This document shows, one piece after another, positions 43,949-51,069 of a stretch of 64,000 nucleotides of DNA (its first letter is position 1; each line of letters opens with the position of its first letter). The notes under the pieces were generated by a model, which ran no database searches, had not been told where the DNA came from, and saw nothing but the letters and a program-made list of their open reading frames with translations. A program made the translations under genes and the position numbers. The DNA lies in the NCBI GenBank assembly GCA_022870745.1, contig CP085323.1, forward strand, positions 1,922,001 to 1,986,000, in the 5' to 3' direction. The stretch comes from Silvibacterium acidisoli (lineage in GTDB: Bacteria; Acidobacteriota; Terriglobia; Terriglobales; Acidobacteriaceae).

Positions 43949-44662
43949 CTATAGAGTTGCATCCAATAAATTACCGCACGGTGCAAAGCCCGCTTTCATC
44001 AGGGTGCTTCGGGATGCGACATTGCCCGCATCGCAGCGTGCGCACGGAATGCTGCCCTGCTCGTAACTGGTTCTCTTCAGCTCCTGCACGAAATATGCGC
44101 CATAGCCACGCCTCCGGTAAGTTTCGACGACCTCCATGTAAAGGTCGACATACGGACGGTTGTAGTGGTACATGATGCCGCCTGTCGCGATGACCGTACC
44201 CTCCATCTCCAGCGCCCAGTCTCCTTCGGCTTCCCTGCGGATGAACCTTGAGCCGTTCGCTGGGAGATGGGTGGTCCGTGCGTCCTCGAAGACGATCTTC
44301 TCGGTGCTGACGCTGCGAGCCCAAGTATGCAGCATCACCGTCAGGATCTTGTCGTTCGTCTGTGCGCGCATTGCGGTCGCGCCGCTGCTGGAAATTAAGG
44401 CGTTAAAGAGATCGAAGAGTTTTTCGCGATAGGCGGGCAGCACGTAGAACTCAAAGAGTGTCCGCGTTCCCTTCCACGGCCCGTCGACAACCAGCGCTCC
44501 GTAGCCGGCCGGTTCGCCGTCGACTTCGAGTTGATAAGGCTCCGTCCAGCCGGCGCGTCCATGGAAAGAGTCGTGCAGCACCTGGCAGTGCATCTCCTCG
44601 CGACGCAGGTTGCGCCAGTGGGAGATATCGTCGACAGTCACCGGCTTGGCTGAGAAATTCAT
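43949..44662 (-). CDS. GNAT-family N-acetyltransferase
   Basis: 237 residues from ATG 44662 (the longer GTG-start frame adds 11 residues without support). The C-terminal GNAT domain is plain: LYMEVVETYRRRGYGAYFVQ (acetyl-CoA pyrophosphate loop RRRGYG), and CDAGNVASRSTLMKAGFAPC. The N-terminal half (YGALVVDGPWKGTRTLFEFY) resembles a second, degenerate acetyltransferase fold. Substrate unknown. It interrupts the usual yidC-jag order and may be a lineage-specific insertion. Confidence 0.82.
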   Translation of the reverse strand: MNFSAKPVTVDDISHWRNLRREEMHCQVLHDSFHGRAGWTEPYQLEVDGEPAGYGALVVDGPWKGTRTLFEFYVLPAYREKLFDLFNALISSSGATAMRAQTNDKILTVMLHTWARSVSTEKIVFEDARTTHLPANGSRFIRREAEGDWALEMEGTVIATGGIMYHYNRPYVDLYMEVVETYRRRGYGAYFVQELKRTSYEQGSIPCARCDAGNVASRSTLMKAGFAPCGNLLDATL

Positions 44663-44699
44663 GCGAGGACAGCAGGCGCGTCCATCATAGCCCACTGCG

Positions 44700-44895
44700 G
44701 AGTGTCATTCCGAGTCCCCTTGTTTGTCCTTCCGAACGCAGTGAGGAACCTGCTGTTTCCCTCCACACAAGTTGACACGAGAGCAGGCACGAACAGGTAG
44801 CGTGGGGCTTCAGCCGCTGAGGAAACCGCACCTCTGGGGCTGAAGCCCCTTTCTTCGCTCTCCTGAATGAGACGGCTAAAGCCGTCTGCTATTTG
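44700..44895. repeat. palindromic repeat cluster between the GNAT gene and yidC
   Basis: Contains two GTCATTCC/GTCCTTCCGAAC pieces (44702-44750) related to the elements at 24.3, 56.5 and 58.0 kb. An ACAGGTAG motif is followed by GGGGCTTCAGCCGCTGAGG, then TGGGGCTGAAGCCCC and GAGACGGCTAAAGCCGTCT dyads. Same building blocks as the 24.3-kb element. No coding signal. Confidence 0.65.
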
Positions 44896-44932
44896 ATCCT
44901 CGCGAGTCTCGAGCCGTAGATCGCTCCATCAA

Positions 44933-44960
44933 GAAAAAGGCGTCCGAAAAATCGGACGCC
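44933..44960 (-). terminator. intrinsic terminator of the rpmH-rnpA-yidD-yidC unit
   Basis: A 9-bp stem (44939-44947 with 44952-44960) followed on the minus strand by CCTTTTTCTT. It lies 24 bp after the yidC stop codon and separates yidC from the GNAT, R3H and mnmE genes. Confidence 0.85.
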
Positions 44961-44983
44961 CTCTCGATAAAACGAAGCACTAC

Positions 44984-46720
44984 TCAGCGTTTTAACCGTT
45001 TGGCAGCTCGCTTTGCCGCGATCTCCCGCATTTCCTTGCCCAGGCCGGTGCGGTTCATCACCAGCTGCTGCATCACGCTGATGAAGTTGCCGCAGGCCCA
45101 GTAAAGCGAAAGACCCGAGCCGTAGTTCCACATCATGAAGCCGAAGACCGCAGGCATGGTGAAGGCCATCATCTTCTGCTGTGCCGGATCCATACCCGGT
45201 GAAGGCGTCAGATACTGCGTCAGGAACATCGACAGGATCACGAAGATCGGCAGGATATGCCACGGGTCCGGAGCGGAAAGATCCGGCAACCAGAGCCAGT
45301 GTGCCTGGCGCAGCTCAATCACGTTGCCCAGCATGCGGTAGAAGCCGAAGAGCAGCGGCCACTGCACCAGCATCGGCAGGCAGCCGCCGAACATGTTCAC
45401 ACCCTCGGCCTTCTGCAGATCCAGGATCTCGCGCTGCATCTCCTGCTTACGCGGGTCGGTCGCCTTGTACTTCGCATACTTGGCCTTGATGACTTCCATC
45501 TGCGGCTGAATGCGCTGCATCTTCAGCGAAGACTTCATCATCTGTACGCGCGTCGGCAGCATGGCCAGGTTGAGGATGACGGTCAGCAGCAGGATCGACC
45601 ATCCCCAGTTGGGAACCACATGCTCGTAGAAGAACCGCAGAATCAGGAAGAGCGGCTTGGCGATAACACCCCACCAGCCGAAGCTCACAACCTTCTCGAG
45701 GCTCGGGCCGCTGGTGGCATGAATCGAGTTCAGCAGGTCGAGAGACTTCGGTCCGGCGAAGATGCGCACGTTCAGCGGGCCGTTGTTGTCGCCCATGGCC
45801 GCGCCCAGCACCGAGGCATGATCCACCACGTTCGGATCCGGCTTCTTCAGGTTGCGGGGAACATCCAGGGTATCGTGCAGGCTGACCACGCTCACCGAAG
45901 AAGGCGTATCCGGCAGGAAGATGGCGGCGAAATAAAGATCGCTCACTCCAGCCCAGTCAAAAGGACCGCGAAGCGTCTCTCCGCCGACGACCTTCTTGAA
46001 GGTGATCTGGTCGTCCTTGCCTGACTGCGAAAGGTTGATTGAACCACCTGCGTATTGCGGCAGCGTATGTTGATCGCCGAAGCCCGATGGCCATGCCAGC
46101 AGCGCGCTCACCGGCGCACCATTCTGCGTGGCGGACACCTCGGCGTGGATCACGTAGCTCGAATCGAACTTGAAGGTCTTCTTCACCACGAGCCCGCCCG
46201 ACGAGTAGTCGAAGCTCAACTCGCCCGGAGTATTCAGCGTGCCTGTGGCGGATGGAACATACAGAGCATTTGAGAGCCGGCCGCGCAGGTTCTGGTCGTA
46301 GGCGTAAAGCGACAGCGGATAGCCGAACTTCTTCGCCGCCTCCGGGTTCACCAGGTTCAGCGGCTTGCCGTCGTCATCCTTGTACTTTTTCAGGATCCAC
46401 GACTTAACCTGGGCGCCACGGTTGGTGAAGGTGATGCGATAGAGCTCGTTCTCGACGACCGTTTCGCTTTCGCTCGCGGCGGCAGTACCAGTACCAGTAC
46501 CGGAGTCCGTACTGGCAGCCTGCATCATCGCAGGAGACGGCGTGCTCTGGTTCTGACTCTGCTGCGTATGCTGCGGAGCGGGATTCGATTCGGGAGCTTT
46601 CTTCGGCTTGAAATACTGAAGGCCAAAAAACACCACAAAGAAAACCGCGGTGAGAATGAGCATGGTGCGCGAGTCCTGCCCGCCGGCACCCTGCTGATTA
46701 GGATTTTTTATCTCTGCCAA
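44984..46720 (-). CDS. yidC: membrane protein insertase YidC
   Basis: 578 residues; inserts and folds inner-membrane proteins alone or with SecYEG. N-terminal helix (TMLILTAVFFVVFFGLQYF), a large periplasmic beta-sandwich domain (about 85-350, LYRITFTNRGAQVKSWIL), then the conserved Oxa1 core (VVPNWGWSILLLTVILNLAM, PTRVQMMKSSLKMQRIQP, VQWPLLFGFYRMLGNVIELR, LYWACGNFISVMQQLVMNR) and a basic C-terminal tail. It starts with TTG at 46720, with AGGAAAG about 6 bases upstream. It lies downstream of yidD, as usual. Confidence 0.95.
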   Translation of the reverse strand: MAEIKNPNQQGAGGQDSRTMLILTAVFFVVFFGLQYFKPKKAPESNPAPQHTQQSQNQSTPSPAMMQAASTDSGTGTGTAAASESETVVENELYRITFTNRGAQVKSWILKKYKDDDGKPLNLVNPEAAKKFGYPLSLYAYDQNLRGRLSNALYVPSATGTLNTPGELSFDYSSGGLVVKKTFKFDSSYVIHAEVSATQNGAPVSALLAWPSGFGDQHTLPQYAGGSINLSQSGKDDQITFKKVVGGETLRGPFDWAGVSDLYFAAIFLPDTPSSVSVVSLHDTLDVPRNLKKPDPNVVDHASVLGAAMGDNNGPLNVRIFAGPKSLDLLNSIHATSGPSLEKVVSFGWWGVIAKPLFLILRFFYEHVVPNWGWSILLLTVILNLAMLPTRVQMMKSSLKMQRIQPQMEVIKAKYAKYKATDPRKQEMQREILDLQKAEGVNMFGGCLPMLVQWPLLFGFYRMLGNVIELRQAHWLWLPDLSAPDPWHILPIFVILSMFLTQYLTPSPGMDPAQQKMMAFTMPAVFGFMMWNYGSGLSLYWACGNFISVMQQLVMNRTGLGKEMREIAAKRAAKRLKR

Positions 46721-46771
46721 AACTGCTTTCCTGTTCGATCGTCGGTGAAGGTTGGTGAAATAAGACTGTCT

Positions 46772-47059
46772 CTATGGTAACTGGCGCGGGGAAAAAGACC
46801 GGTCATGACCATGATCTCGGGCCGGAACCGGGTCAAAGCCGCCTCGCTGAAAGGGATGGCAGCGCAGAATCCGCCGGAGGGCCATCCAGGTCCCTGCCAC
46901 GATGCCATGCTCAGCAACAGCGATCGCCGCGTACTCCGAGCACGTCGGCTGAAAACGGCATCCACCGGCGGAGCCGGGCATCGCATGAAGCAACGGCGAA
47001 AACGCGTACTTGTAGACGCCCAGCAGCGCGGCCACATAGCGGGTACGCAGGTTGCTCAT
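46772..47059 (-). CDS. yidD: membrane protein insertion efficiency factor YidD
   Basis: 95 residues. Amphipathic protein that helps YidC. The signature [19 protein letters not shown] with its paired Cys, and [16 protein letters not shown], identify the family. Its ATG overlaps the rnpA stop codon in an ATGA arrangement, so translation is coupled. A 51-bp gap leads to yidC. Confidence 0.95.
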   Translation of the reverse strand: MSNLRTRYVAALLGVYKYAFSPLLHAMPGSAGGCRFQPTCSEYAAIAVAEHGIVAGTWMALRRILRCHPFQRGGFDPVPARDHGHDRSFSPRQLP

Positions 47060-47454
47060 TGCGCGGTTCCCTTCGGCGGCTGCGGGGCGATGCGGCTCTT
47101 TTCTGCCTGGGATTGAATTTTGGAGAAGATGACGCCGATCTCGCTCGTCAGCTTTGCGTATTCCATCTCCGCGACAGACTTGCGCGGATGCAGCACGACA
47201 TCGATGGAAACCGGCAGCCGGTCAAGATTGGCGCGGACGGCCTCGCGCAGGCGGCGCTTGATGCGATTGCGCTCGACAGCCTTGCCCAGGACACGCCCGG
47301 CAGTCAGCCCAACGCGCGGCCCTTCAGGCAGCAGCTCCTCTTCCGCACGCAGGCGGAAGAAGTAGCTCATCGACTGCGAAAAATGCTTCCGGCTCGCCTT
47401 GTAGACGCGCTGGTAGTCGGCATGTTTGCGCAACCGTGTATCCGCAGAAGACAT
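47056..47454 (-). CDS. rnpA: ribonuclease P protein component
   Basis: About 132 residues; binds RNase P RNA to mature tRNA 5' ends. The RNR motif is [16 protein letters not shown] (about 65-80), with [14 protein letters not shown] at the N-terminus and [17 protein letters not shown] later. ATG 47454 gives the usual length; ATG 47475 and the longer frame are possible, but add sequence unlike the family. Normally it is next to rpmH; here a toxin-antitoxin pair lies between them. It overlaps yidD by the ATGA junction. Confidence 0.93.
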   Translation of the reverse strand: MSSADTRLRKHADYQRVYKASRKHFSQSMSYFFRLRAEEELLPEGPRVGLTAGRVLGKAVERNRIKRRLREAVRANLDRLPVSIDVVLHPRKSVAEMEYAKLTSEIGVIFSKIQSQAEKSRIAPQPPKGTAQ

Positions 47455-47522
47455 CGACCTATTGTCTCGCGCCATCGCTGAGCGATCGTAAGAAATCTCG
47501 CAGGAAAAGGTAAGCATCGCGG

Positions 47523-47843
47523 CTATTGTGGCGGAACCATCGCCAGCTGGCGACCATGTCGAACGCGGAGAATCACTACTGTTTCGTTGTCTGGGATGGT
47601 AAACAGAATGCGATACACGTGCGGTGCGCGGCCATAAAGAAGCTGACGGATTTCGGCTTCGAAGTCCTTGTCTTCACGAGCCAGTGGACAGCGAAATGGA
47701 AGCGAAGCCAGAGAAGTGATCGACTTCTCGAGGCCATCCAGCCACTTCAAGCCAGCCTCGCCAACTTCCTGTGTCAGATACCAATCCGTTATCTGCTCCA
47801 GATCACGATCAGCCTGCTCGGTCCGAAGAACCCTAAAGCCCAT
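47523..47843 (-). CDS. RelE/ParE-superfamily toxin (type II TA), first module
   Basis: 106 residues. The ParE/RelE fold is indicated by FRVLRTEQADRDLEQITDWY, LKWLDGLEKSITSLASLP, a charged EDKDFEAEIRQLLYGR, HVYRILFTIPDNETVVILRV and the terminal HGRQ. It overlaps the upstream antitoxin by 11 bp, as paired TA genes do. Target (gyrase or ribosome/mRNA) is not decidable from sequence. Inserted between rpmH and rnpA. Confidence 0.85.
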   Translation of the reverse strand: MGFRVLRTEQADRDLEQITDWYLTQEVGEAGLKWLDGLEKSITSLASLPFRCPLAREDKDFEAEIRQLLYGRAPHVYRILFTIPDNETVVILRVRHGRQLAMVPPQ

Positions 47844-48069
47844 GCTTTGCGCGAATCTTTCGGAATGTTTCTTCGATACCAGCGACCCGGCCGGCAGTCA
47901 TATCGTCCAGCCCTTCTCGAAGCGCGGCAACAGATTGCTGATGCTCCAGCCTCTCCGACTCGAGTGCTTCTCCGAGCAGGTCATCGACTGCACTCGCTAC
48001 ATCCAGGTCGTGCCTGCGAGCGTACTCGCTAAGCTGAGCCTGGCGTTCCGGAGAGAGGTGAATCTGCAT
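47833..48069 (-). CDS. antitoxin of the first TA module
   Basis: 78 residues. The N-terminal MQIHLSPERQAQLSEYARRH and AVDDLLGEALESERLE suggest a ribbon-helix-helix-like DNA-binding part. The C-terminal helix (SVAALREGLDDMTAGRVAGI, EETFRKIRAKHGL) would wrap the toxin, as in ParD-like antitoxins. A promoter ends six bases before the ATG, so the message may be leaderless. The assignment relies on the overlapping RelE/ParE gene downstream. Confidence 0.8.
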   Translation of the reverse strand: MQIHLSPERQAQLSEYARRHDLDVASAVDDLLGEALESERLEHQQSVAALREGLDDMTAGRVAGIEETFRKIRAKHGL

Positions 48070-48075
48070 GCTTTC

Positions 48076-48104
48076 AGCCTAGAAACGGGGGTACATCGTG
48101 TCAA
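48076..48104 (-). promoter_or_regulatory. promoter of the first TA module
   Basis: On the minus strand: TTGACA (48099-48104, perfect -35), a 17-bp spacer and TAGGCT (48076-48081). The -10 ends six bases before the antitoxin ATG at 48069, which predicts a leaderless or nearly leaderless transcript. The module can thus be expressed independently of rpmH. Confidence 0.6.
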
Positions 48105-48197
48105 CAGGCATAATGAAACCCTGCGGCTCACGAATGGAGCCGCGCCAGATCGAAATCATCTTTGAGTTTCGGAGTTAGAAGAAGAGACGTCCGCGAA

Positions 48198-48353
48198 CTA
48201 GTCGCGGTAACCGGCGCTGACCGAGACGCGCTTGCGGCCACGGGCGCGGCGGCGCGAAAGGACTGCGGCTCCGCTCTTGGTCTTCATGCGGGCACGGAAT
48301 CCGTGGACCTTGGAACGGCGGCGGCGGTTGGGTTGAAATGTGCGCTTGGGCAT
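48198..48353 (-). CDS. rpmH: 50S ribosomal protein L34
   Basis: 51 residues read from the minus strand: [20 protein letters not shown], then [20 protein letters not shown] and [11 protein letters not shown]. This is L34 in full: very basic, with the conserved RTFQPN, HGFRARM and GGxVLxxRRxKGR-like segments. AGGAG lies about 9 bases before the ATG. A good promoter lies about 80 bp upstream and the gene diverges from dnaA, the classic origin-proximal arrangement. Confidence 0.97.
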   Translation of the reverse strand: MPKRTFQPNRRRRSKVHGFRARMKTKSGAAVLSRRRARGRKRVSVSAGYRD

Positions 48354-48430
48354 GGAACTGCGCTCCTAAACTTTGTCGAAATTGCTGCCCGCAAGAGATG
48401 AAGAAAACTACCCTCGGCAGCCGAACTCTA

Positions 48431-48459
48431 AGTATAACCAAGTTTGCTCGTAACCGCAA
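48431..48459 (-). promoter_or_regulatory. rpmH promoter
   Basis: On the minus strand: TTGCGG (48454-48459), a 17-bp spacer and TATACT (48431-48436), about 78 bp before the rpmH ATG. Confidence 0.65.
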
Positions 48460-48591
48460 AATCATTGCTCGGGGACCATTTTTTCACAACCCTTGGTGCA
48501 ACTCGTTACTCCAGAAAAATTTGCATCACAAACCCTGTCAAAAGCGCCTTCCAATTGTGCTAGTATCGGCAACGTTCACATGAGAAATCAC

Positions 48592-48612
48592 TGACGCCTC
48601 GCGGGCGTCAGT
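48592..48612. repeat. GC-rich dyad upstream of dnaA
   Basis: CTGACGCC and its inverse GGCGTCAG flank a short TCGCG-type loop in the dnaA leader region. It may act as a leader hairpin or attenuator; no U-tract follows. Confidence 0.5.
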
Positions 48613-48767
48613 CGATCGACCGAAGCATTGGCGCACGACCTTGCCAATGCCCATTCCGGCCAACGCGAAATGCCCCGCGCTTTCCCACAATGGGACAGGC
48701 GTCACCCCGGCGTTTCGAATTTTGGCTCCGATCGGCTACGCCGCGACTGTCAAGCAAGGAAGCTGGA

Positions 48768-50192
48768 ATGTCTTTCGTCCCTACTCCCGCCGCCGTACTC
48801 AATCCATGGGTACGGATCCTCGGCGCACTCGAAAAGAAGGTAAATCGCCAGTCCTTTGAGACCTGGTTCAAGCCGACGCGCTTCAGCCATGCGAAGGAAC
48901 GCATCCTCTTCGTGCGCATCCCCACGCAGGAGTTCCAGCATATTGCCGAGCGCTATATCGACCTCATTCACGAAGCGATTGATAAGCTCGAACTCGAATT
49001 TGACGAGGTCAACTTCGTCACCCCGGAAGAAGACCCGACGCTGGTGCGTGCCCGCGAAGACGGCGGCTTTCCGCCGGTCCCGACCCACGCTCCGAATGCT
49101 CCCGCACACCGTGGACAGAATCGTCCTGGTACCGCCGGTAACCCTGCACAGGCGCGCTTCGACTGGTCGACCGCCGCGCAGCTCAATCCGCGCTACACCT
49201 TCGACGCTTTCGTCATCGGGTCCGGCAACCAGTTTGCCCGTGCCGCGGCCGAGGCCGTCGCCGAGCGTCCGTCCAAGGCCTACAACCCGCTCTTTCTCTA
49301 CGGCGGAGTGGGCATGGGCAAGACGCACCTGATGCATGCCATCGGTCACGAAGTGAAGATGCGTTCGCCCAGCGCGTCGATCAGCTACGTCTCCGCCGAG
49401 AAGTTCACCAACGAGATGATCAACTCGGTGCGCTACGACAAGATGACCAGCTTCCGCGACAAGTTCCGCACCGTTGACGTGCTGCTCATCGACGACATCC
49501 AGTTCCTCTCGCAGAAGGAGCGCACCCAGGAAGAGTTCTTCCATACCTTCAATGCGCTGCACGAGAACATGAAGCAGATCGTCATCGCCTCGGACCGTCC
49601 TCCCAAGGAACTGCCCGAGATCGAAGACCGCCTGCGCTCGCGCTTCGAGTGGGGACTGATCGCAGACATCCAGCCGCCCGATCTCGAGACCAAGGTCGCC
49701 ATTCTGCAGAAGAAAGCAGAGAGCGAGCATGTGATCATCTCGACCGAGGTTGCGCTCTTCATCGCATCGAATGTTCGCACCAACGTACGCGAGCTCGAAG
49801 GCGCGCTGACGCGTCTCTTTGCCTGGTCGAGTTTGAATGGGGTCGAGATCACTCTGCCTACAGCGCAGCAGTGCCTGAAACAATTTATCGACACGCAGGT
49901 ACGCAAGATCACCATCGAAGCCATCCAGCGCGCCGTCGCCGAGCAGTTCGGCATGCGCGTGGCGGAGCTGAAGCAGAAGAACAACTCGCGCGCCGTCGTC
50001 GTGCCGCGCCAGATCGCCATGTTCCTCGCCAAGCAGATGACCGAAGCATCGCTGCCCGAGATCGGCCGCCAGTTCGGAGGCAAGCATCACACCACGGTCA
50101 TGCATTCGATCGCCAAGATCGAAGAGCAGCGCCGCAGCGACAAGAGCCTCAACAGCACCCTGAACAAGCTACAGGAAACCCTGAACGGCTGA
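48768..50192 (+). CDS. dnaA: chromosomal replication initiator DnaA
   Basis: AAA+ protein that binds and opens oriC. 474 residues from ATG 48768 (AAGGA upstream); a longer frame to 48690 has no family resemblance. Domain I (LEKKVNRQSFETWFKPTRF), a Pro/Asn linker (about 95-140), AAA+ domain with Walker A GGVGMGKTHLMHAIG (about 180), Walker B VLLIDDIQFLS and arginine-finger/sensor regions, and the C-terminal DNA-binding helix-turn-helix with signature GRQFGGKHHTTVMHS. Flanked on both sides by toxin-antitoxin genes; dnaN is 5 kb away rather than adjacent. Confidence 0.97.
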   Translation: MSFVPTPAAVLNPWVRILGALEKKVNRQSFETWFKPTRFSHAKERILFVRIPTQEFQHIAERYIDLIHEAIDKLELEFDEVNFVTPEEDPTLVRAREDGGFPPVPTHAPNAPAHRGQNRPGTAGNPAQARFDWSTAAQLNPRYTFDAFVIGSGNQFARAAAEAVAERPSKAYNPLFLYGGVGMGKTHLMHAIGHEVKMRSPSASISYVSAEKFTNEMINSVRYDKMTSFRDKFRTVDVLLIDDIQFLSQKERTQEEFFHTFNALHENMKQIVIASDRPPKELPEIEDRLRSRFEWGLIADIQPPDLETKVAILQKKAESEHVIISTEVALFIASNVRTNVRELEGALTRLFAWSSLNGVEITLPTAQQCLKQFIDTQVRKITIEAIQRAVAEQFGMRVAELKQKNNSRAVVVPRQIAMFLAKQMTEASLPEIGRQFGGKHHTTVMHSIAKIEEQRRSDKSLNSTLNKLQETLNG

Positions 50193-50216
50193 ACTCGCCG
50201 GGACTAGCCGTCCAGT

Positions 50217-50234
50217 CGTACGCGCCTTCGGCGC
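50217..50234. repeat. 18-base element shared with the dnaN 3' region (copy 1)
   Basis: CGTACGCGCCTTCGGCGC occurs here, just before the dnaA terminator, and again, identical, at 56445-56462 before the dnaN terminator. It can form a short GCGCC/GGCGC hairpin with a TTC loop. Confidence 0.75.
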
Positions 50235-50236
50235 AA

Positions 50237-50266
50237 AAGCGCAGCCAGATCATGGCTGCGCTTTTT
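50237..50266 (+). terminator. intrinsic terminator of dnaA
   Basis: A perfect 11-bp stem (50237-50247 with 50253-50263), a GATCA loop and TTT, 44 bp after the dnaA stop codon. Confidence 0.88.
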
Positions 50267-50272
50267 GTTTGG

Positions 50273-50620
50273 CTACTCTCCTTCGAGATTCCCTAGCAGT
50301 TCTTCGATGTCGCGGGCGCCATGCAGAACGTGCACGATCAGCACGAGGTTCTCTTCACGTATGTGCCGATAGAAGATCAGGTGTTGCGGGAAGCCTGGCA
50401 CGGGAATTCTTCGCATCGCCTGTAGTTGCGGATGGGTGAAGTGACATCGGGCACCGCGATCCGGCATCGTCAGCAACGACCGAATCGCCGCATGTACCGC
50501 TTCCTCCCACTTGTGTGCAATGGAATCGCTGCGTCCGTCGTAGAAATCGGCTTGCTCGACGATAGCCGACGCAGCGGCGGTGGTAATCTGCAGGGTTTTG
50601 CGAATAGCTCGTGCGGTCAT
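50273..50620 (-). CDS. RelE/ParE-superfamily toxin, second module
   Basis: 115 residues with the ParE/RelE pattern: AAASAIVEQADFYDGR, AHKWEEAVHAAIRSLLTMPD, RRIPVPGFPQHLIFYRHI and VLIVHVLHGARDIEELL. It lies on the same strand as the ParD-like antitoxin gene but 135 bp downstream, an unusually wide gap for a TA pair. It converges with dnaA across its terminator. Target not known. Confidence 0.83.
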   Translation of the reverse strand: MTARAIRKTLQITTAAASAIVEQADFYDGRSDSIAHKWEEAVHAAIRSLLTMPDRGARCHFTHPQLQAMRRIPVPGFPQHLIFYRHIREENLVLIVHVLHGARDIEELLGNLEGE

Positions 50621-50755
50621 CGACTCTCAGAGAGAGAGTAACGTGAGGAACGCGAGTTCGCGAGGCACGATTGGCACGTTACTGATGTTTTAAGCGTCCG
50701 AGAATGCGTCCTCACGCATAGCCTGGCGGCTCTGCATGAGGCGCATCGGTTGCTC

Positions 50756-51019
50756 TCAGACACTCTTGTGGCGGCTGTTCAGCTTCTTTCGAAGAACCTT
50801 CAAAAGCGATGGATCATTCAGCTCACCTTCGCTCAACGAAATATCTCCGGATTGCAGCGCATTCAATAGGGTGCCCTCAAGACGCTGCACGTTGATTTGC
50901 TTGTCGCGCCGGACAAGTTCCCGCACATACTCGCTGGGCGTGCCGTAATCACCCGACGCAACCCTGGATTCGATGTACGCCTTGAGCTGATCGGGCAGCG
51001 AAATATTCAAGGAAGTCAT
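50756..51019 (-). CDS. ParD-like (CC2985-type) antitoxin, second module
   Basis: 87 residues from ATG 51019, which has AAGG seven bases upstream; an in-frame ATG at 51025 is equally possible and would be leaderless. The ribbon-helix-helix start (TSLNISLPDQLKAYIESRV), SGDYGTPSEYVRELVRRDKQ and the C-terminal helix (LLKVLRKKLNSRHKSV) are typical ParD. A 9-bp inverted repeat overlaps its promoter and is the likely autoregulatory operator. Confidence 0.88.
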   Translation of the reverse strand: MTSLNISLPDQLKAYIESRVASGDYGTPSEYVRELVRRDKQINVQRLEGTLLNALQSGDISLSEGELNDPSLLKVLRKKLNSRHKSV

Positions 51020-51025
51020 TGCCAT

Positions 51026-51061
51026 ACCTTCATATTATGACAGTTTATGAAGGTTTATCAA
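51026..51061 (-). promoter_or_regulatory. promoter and operator of the second TA module
   Basis: Inverted repeat ACCTTCATA (51026-51034) / TATGAAGGT (51046-51054), 11 bp apart. On the minus strand TTGATA (51056-51061), a 16-bp spacer and CATAAT (51034-51039) form a promoter that the repeat overlaps. This is the layout expected for repression by a ribbon-helix-helix antitoxin. Transcription would start within a few bases of the first ATG. Confidence 0.65.
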
Positions 51062-51069
51062 CCATGACC

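Larger units (their letters stand above)
48354..48767. other. rpmH-dnaA intergenic region
   Basis: 414 bp. It holds the rpmH promoter (48431-48459, minus strand), one DnaA-box match TTTTTCACA (48480-48488), a weak -10 for dnaA (TAGTAT, 48561-48566) and a GC-rich dyad CTGACGCCTCGCGGGCGTCAG near 48592-48612. Only one DnaA-box-like site is visible, so this is a poorer origin candidate than the region upstream of dnaN. Confidence 0.55.

Noticed and set aside
48354-48767. rpmH-dnaA gap as the main replication origin
   Set aside because: It is the textbook location, but only one DnaA-box-like sequence is present, against about nine upstream of dnaN. Not excluded without skew data.
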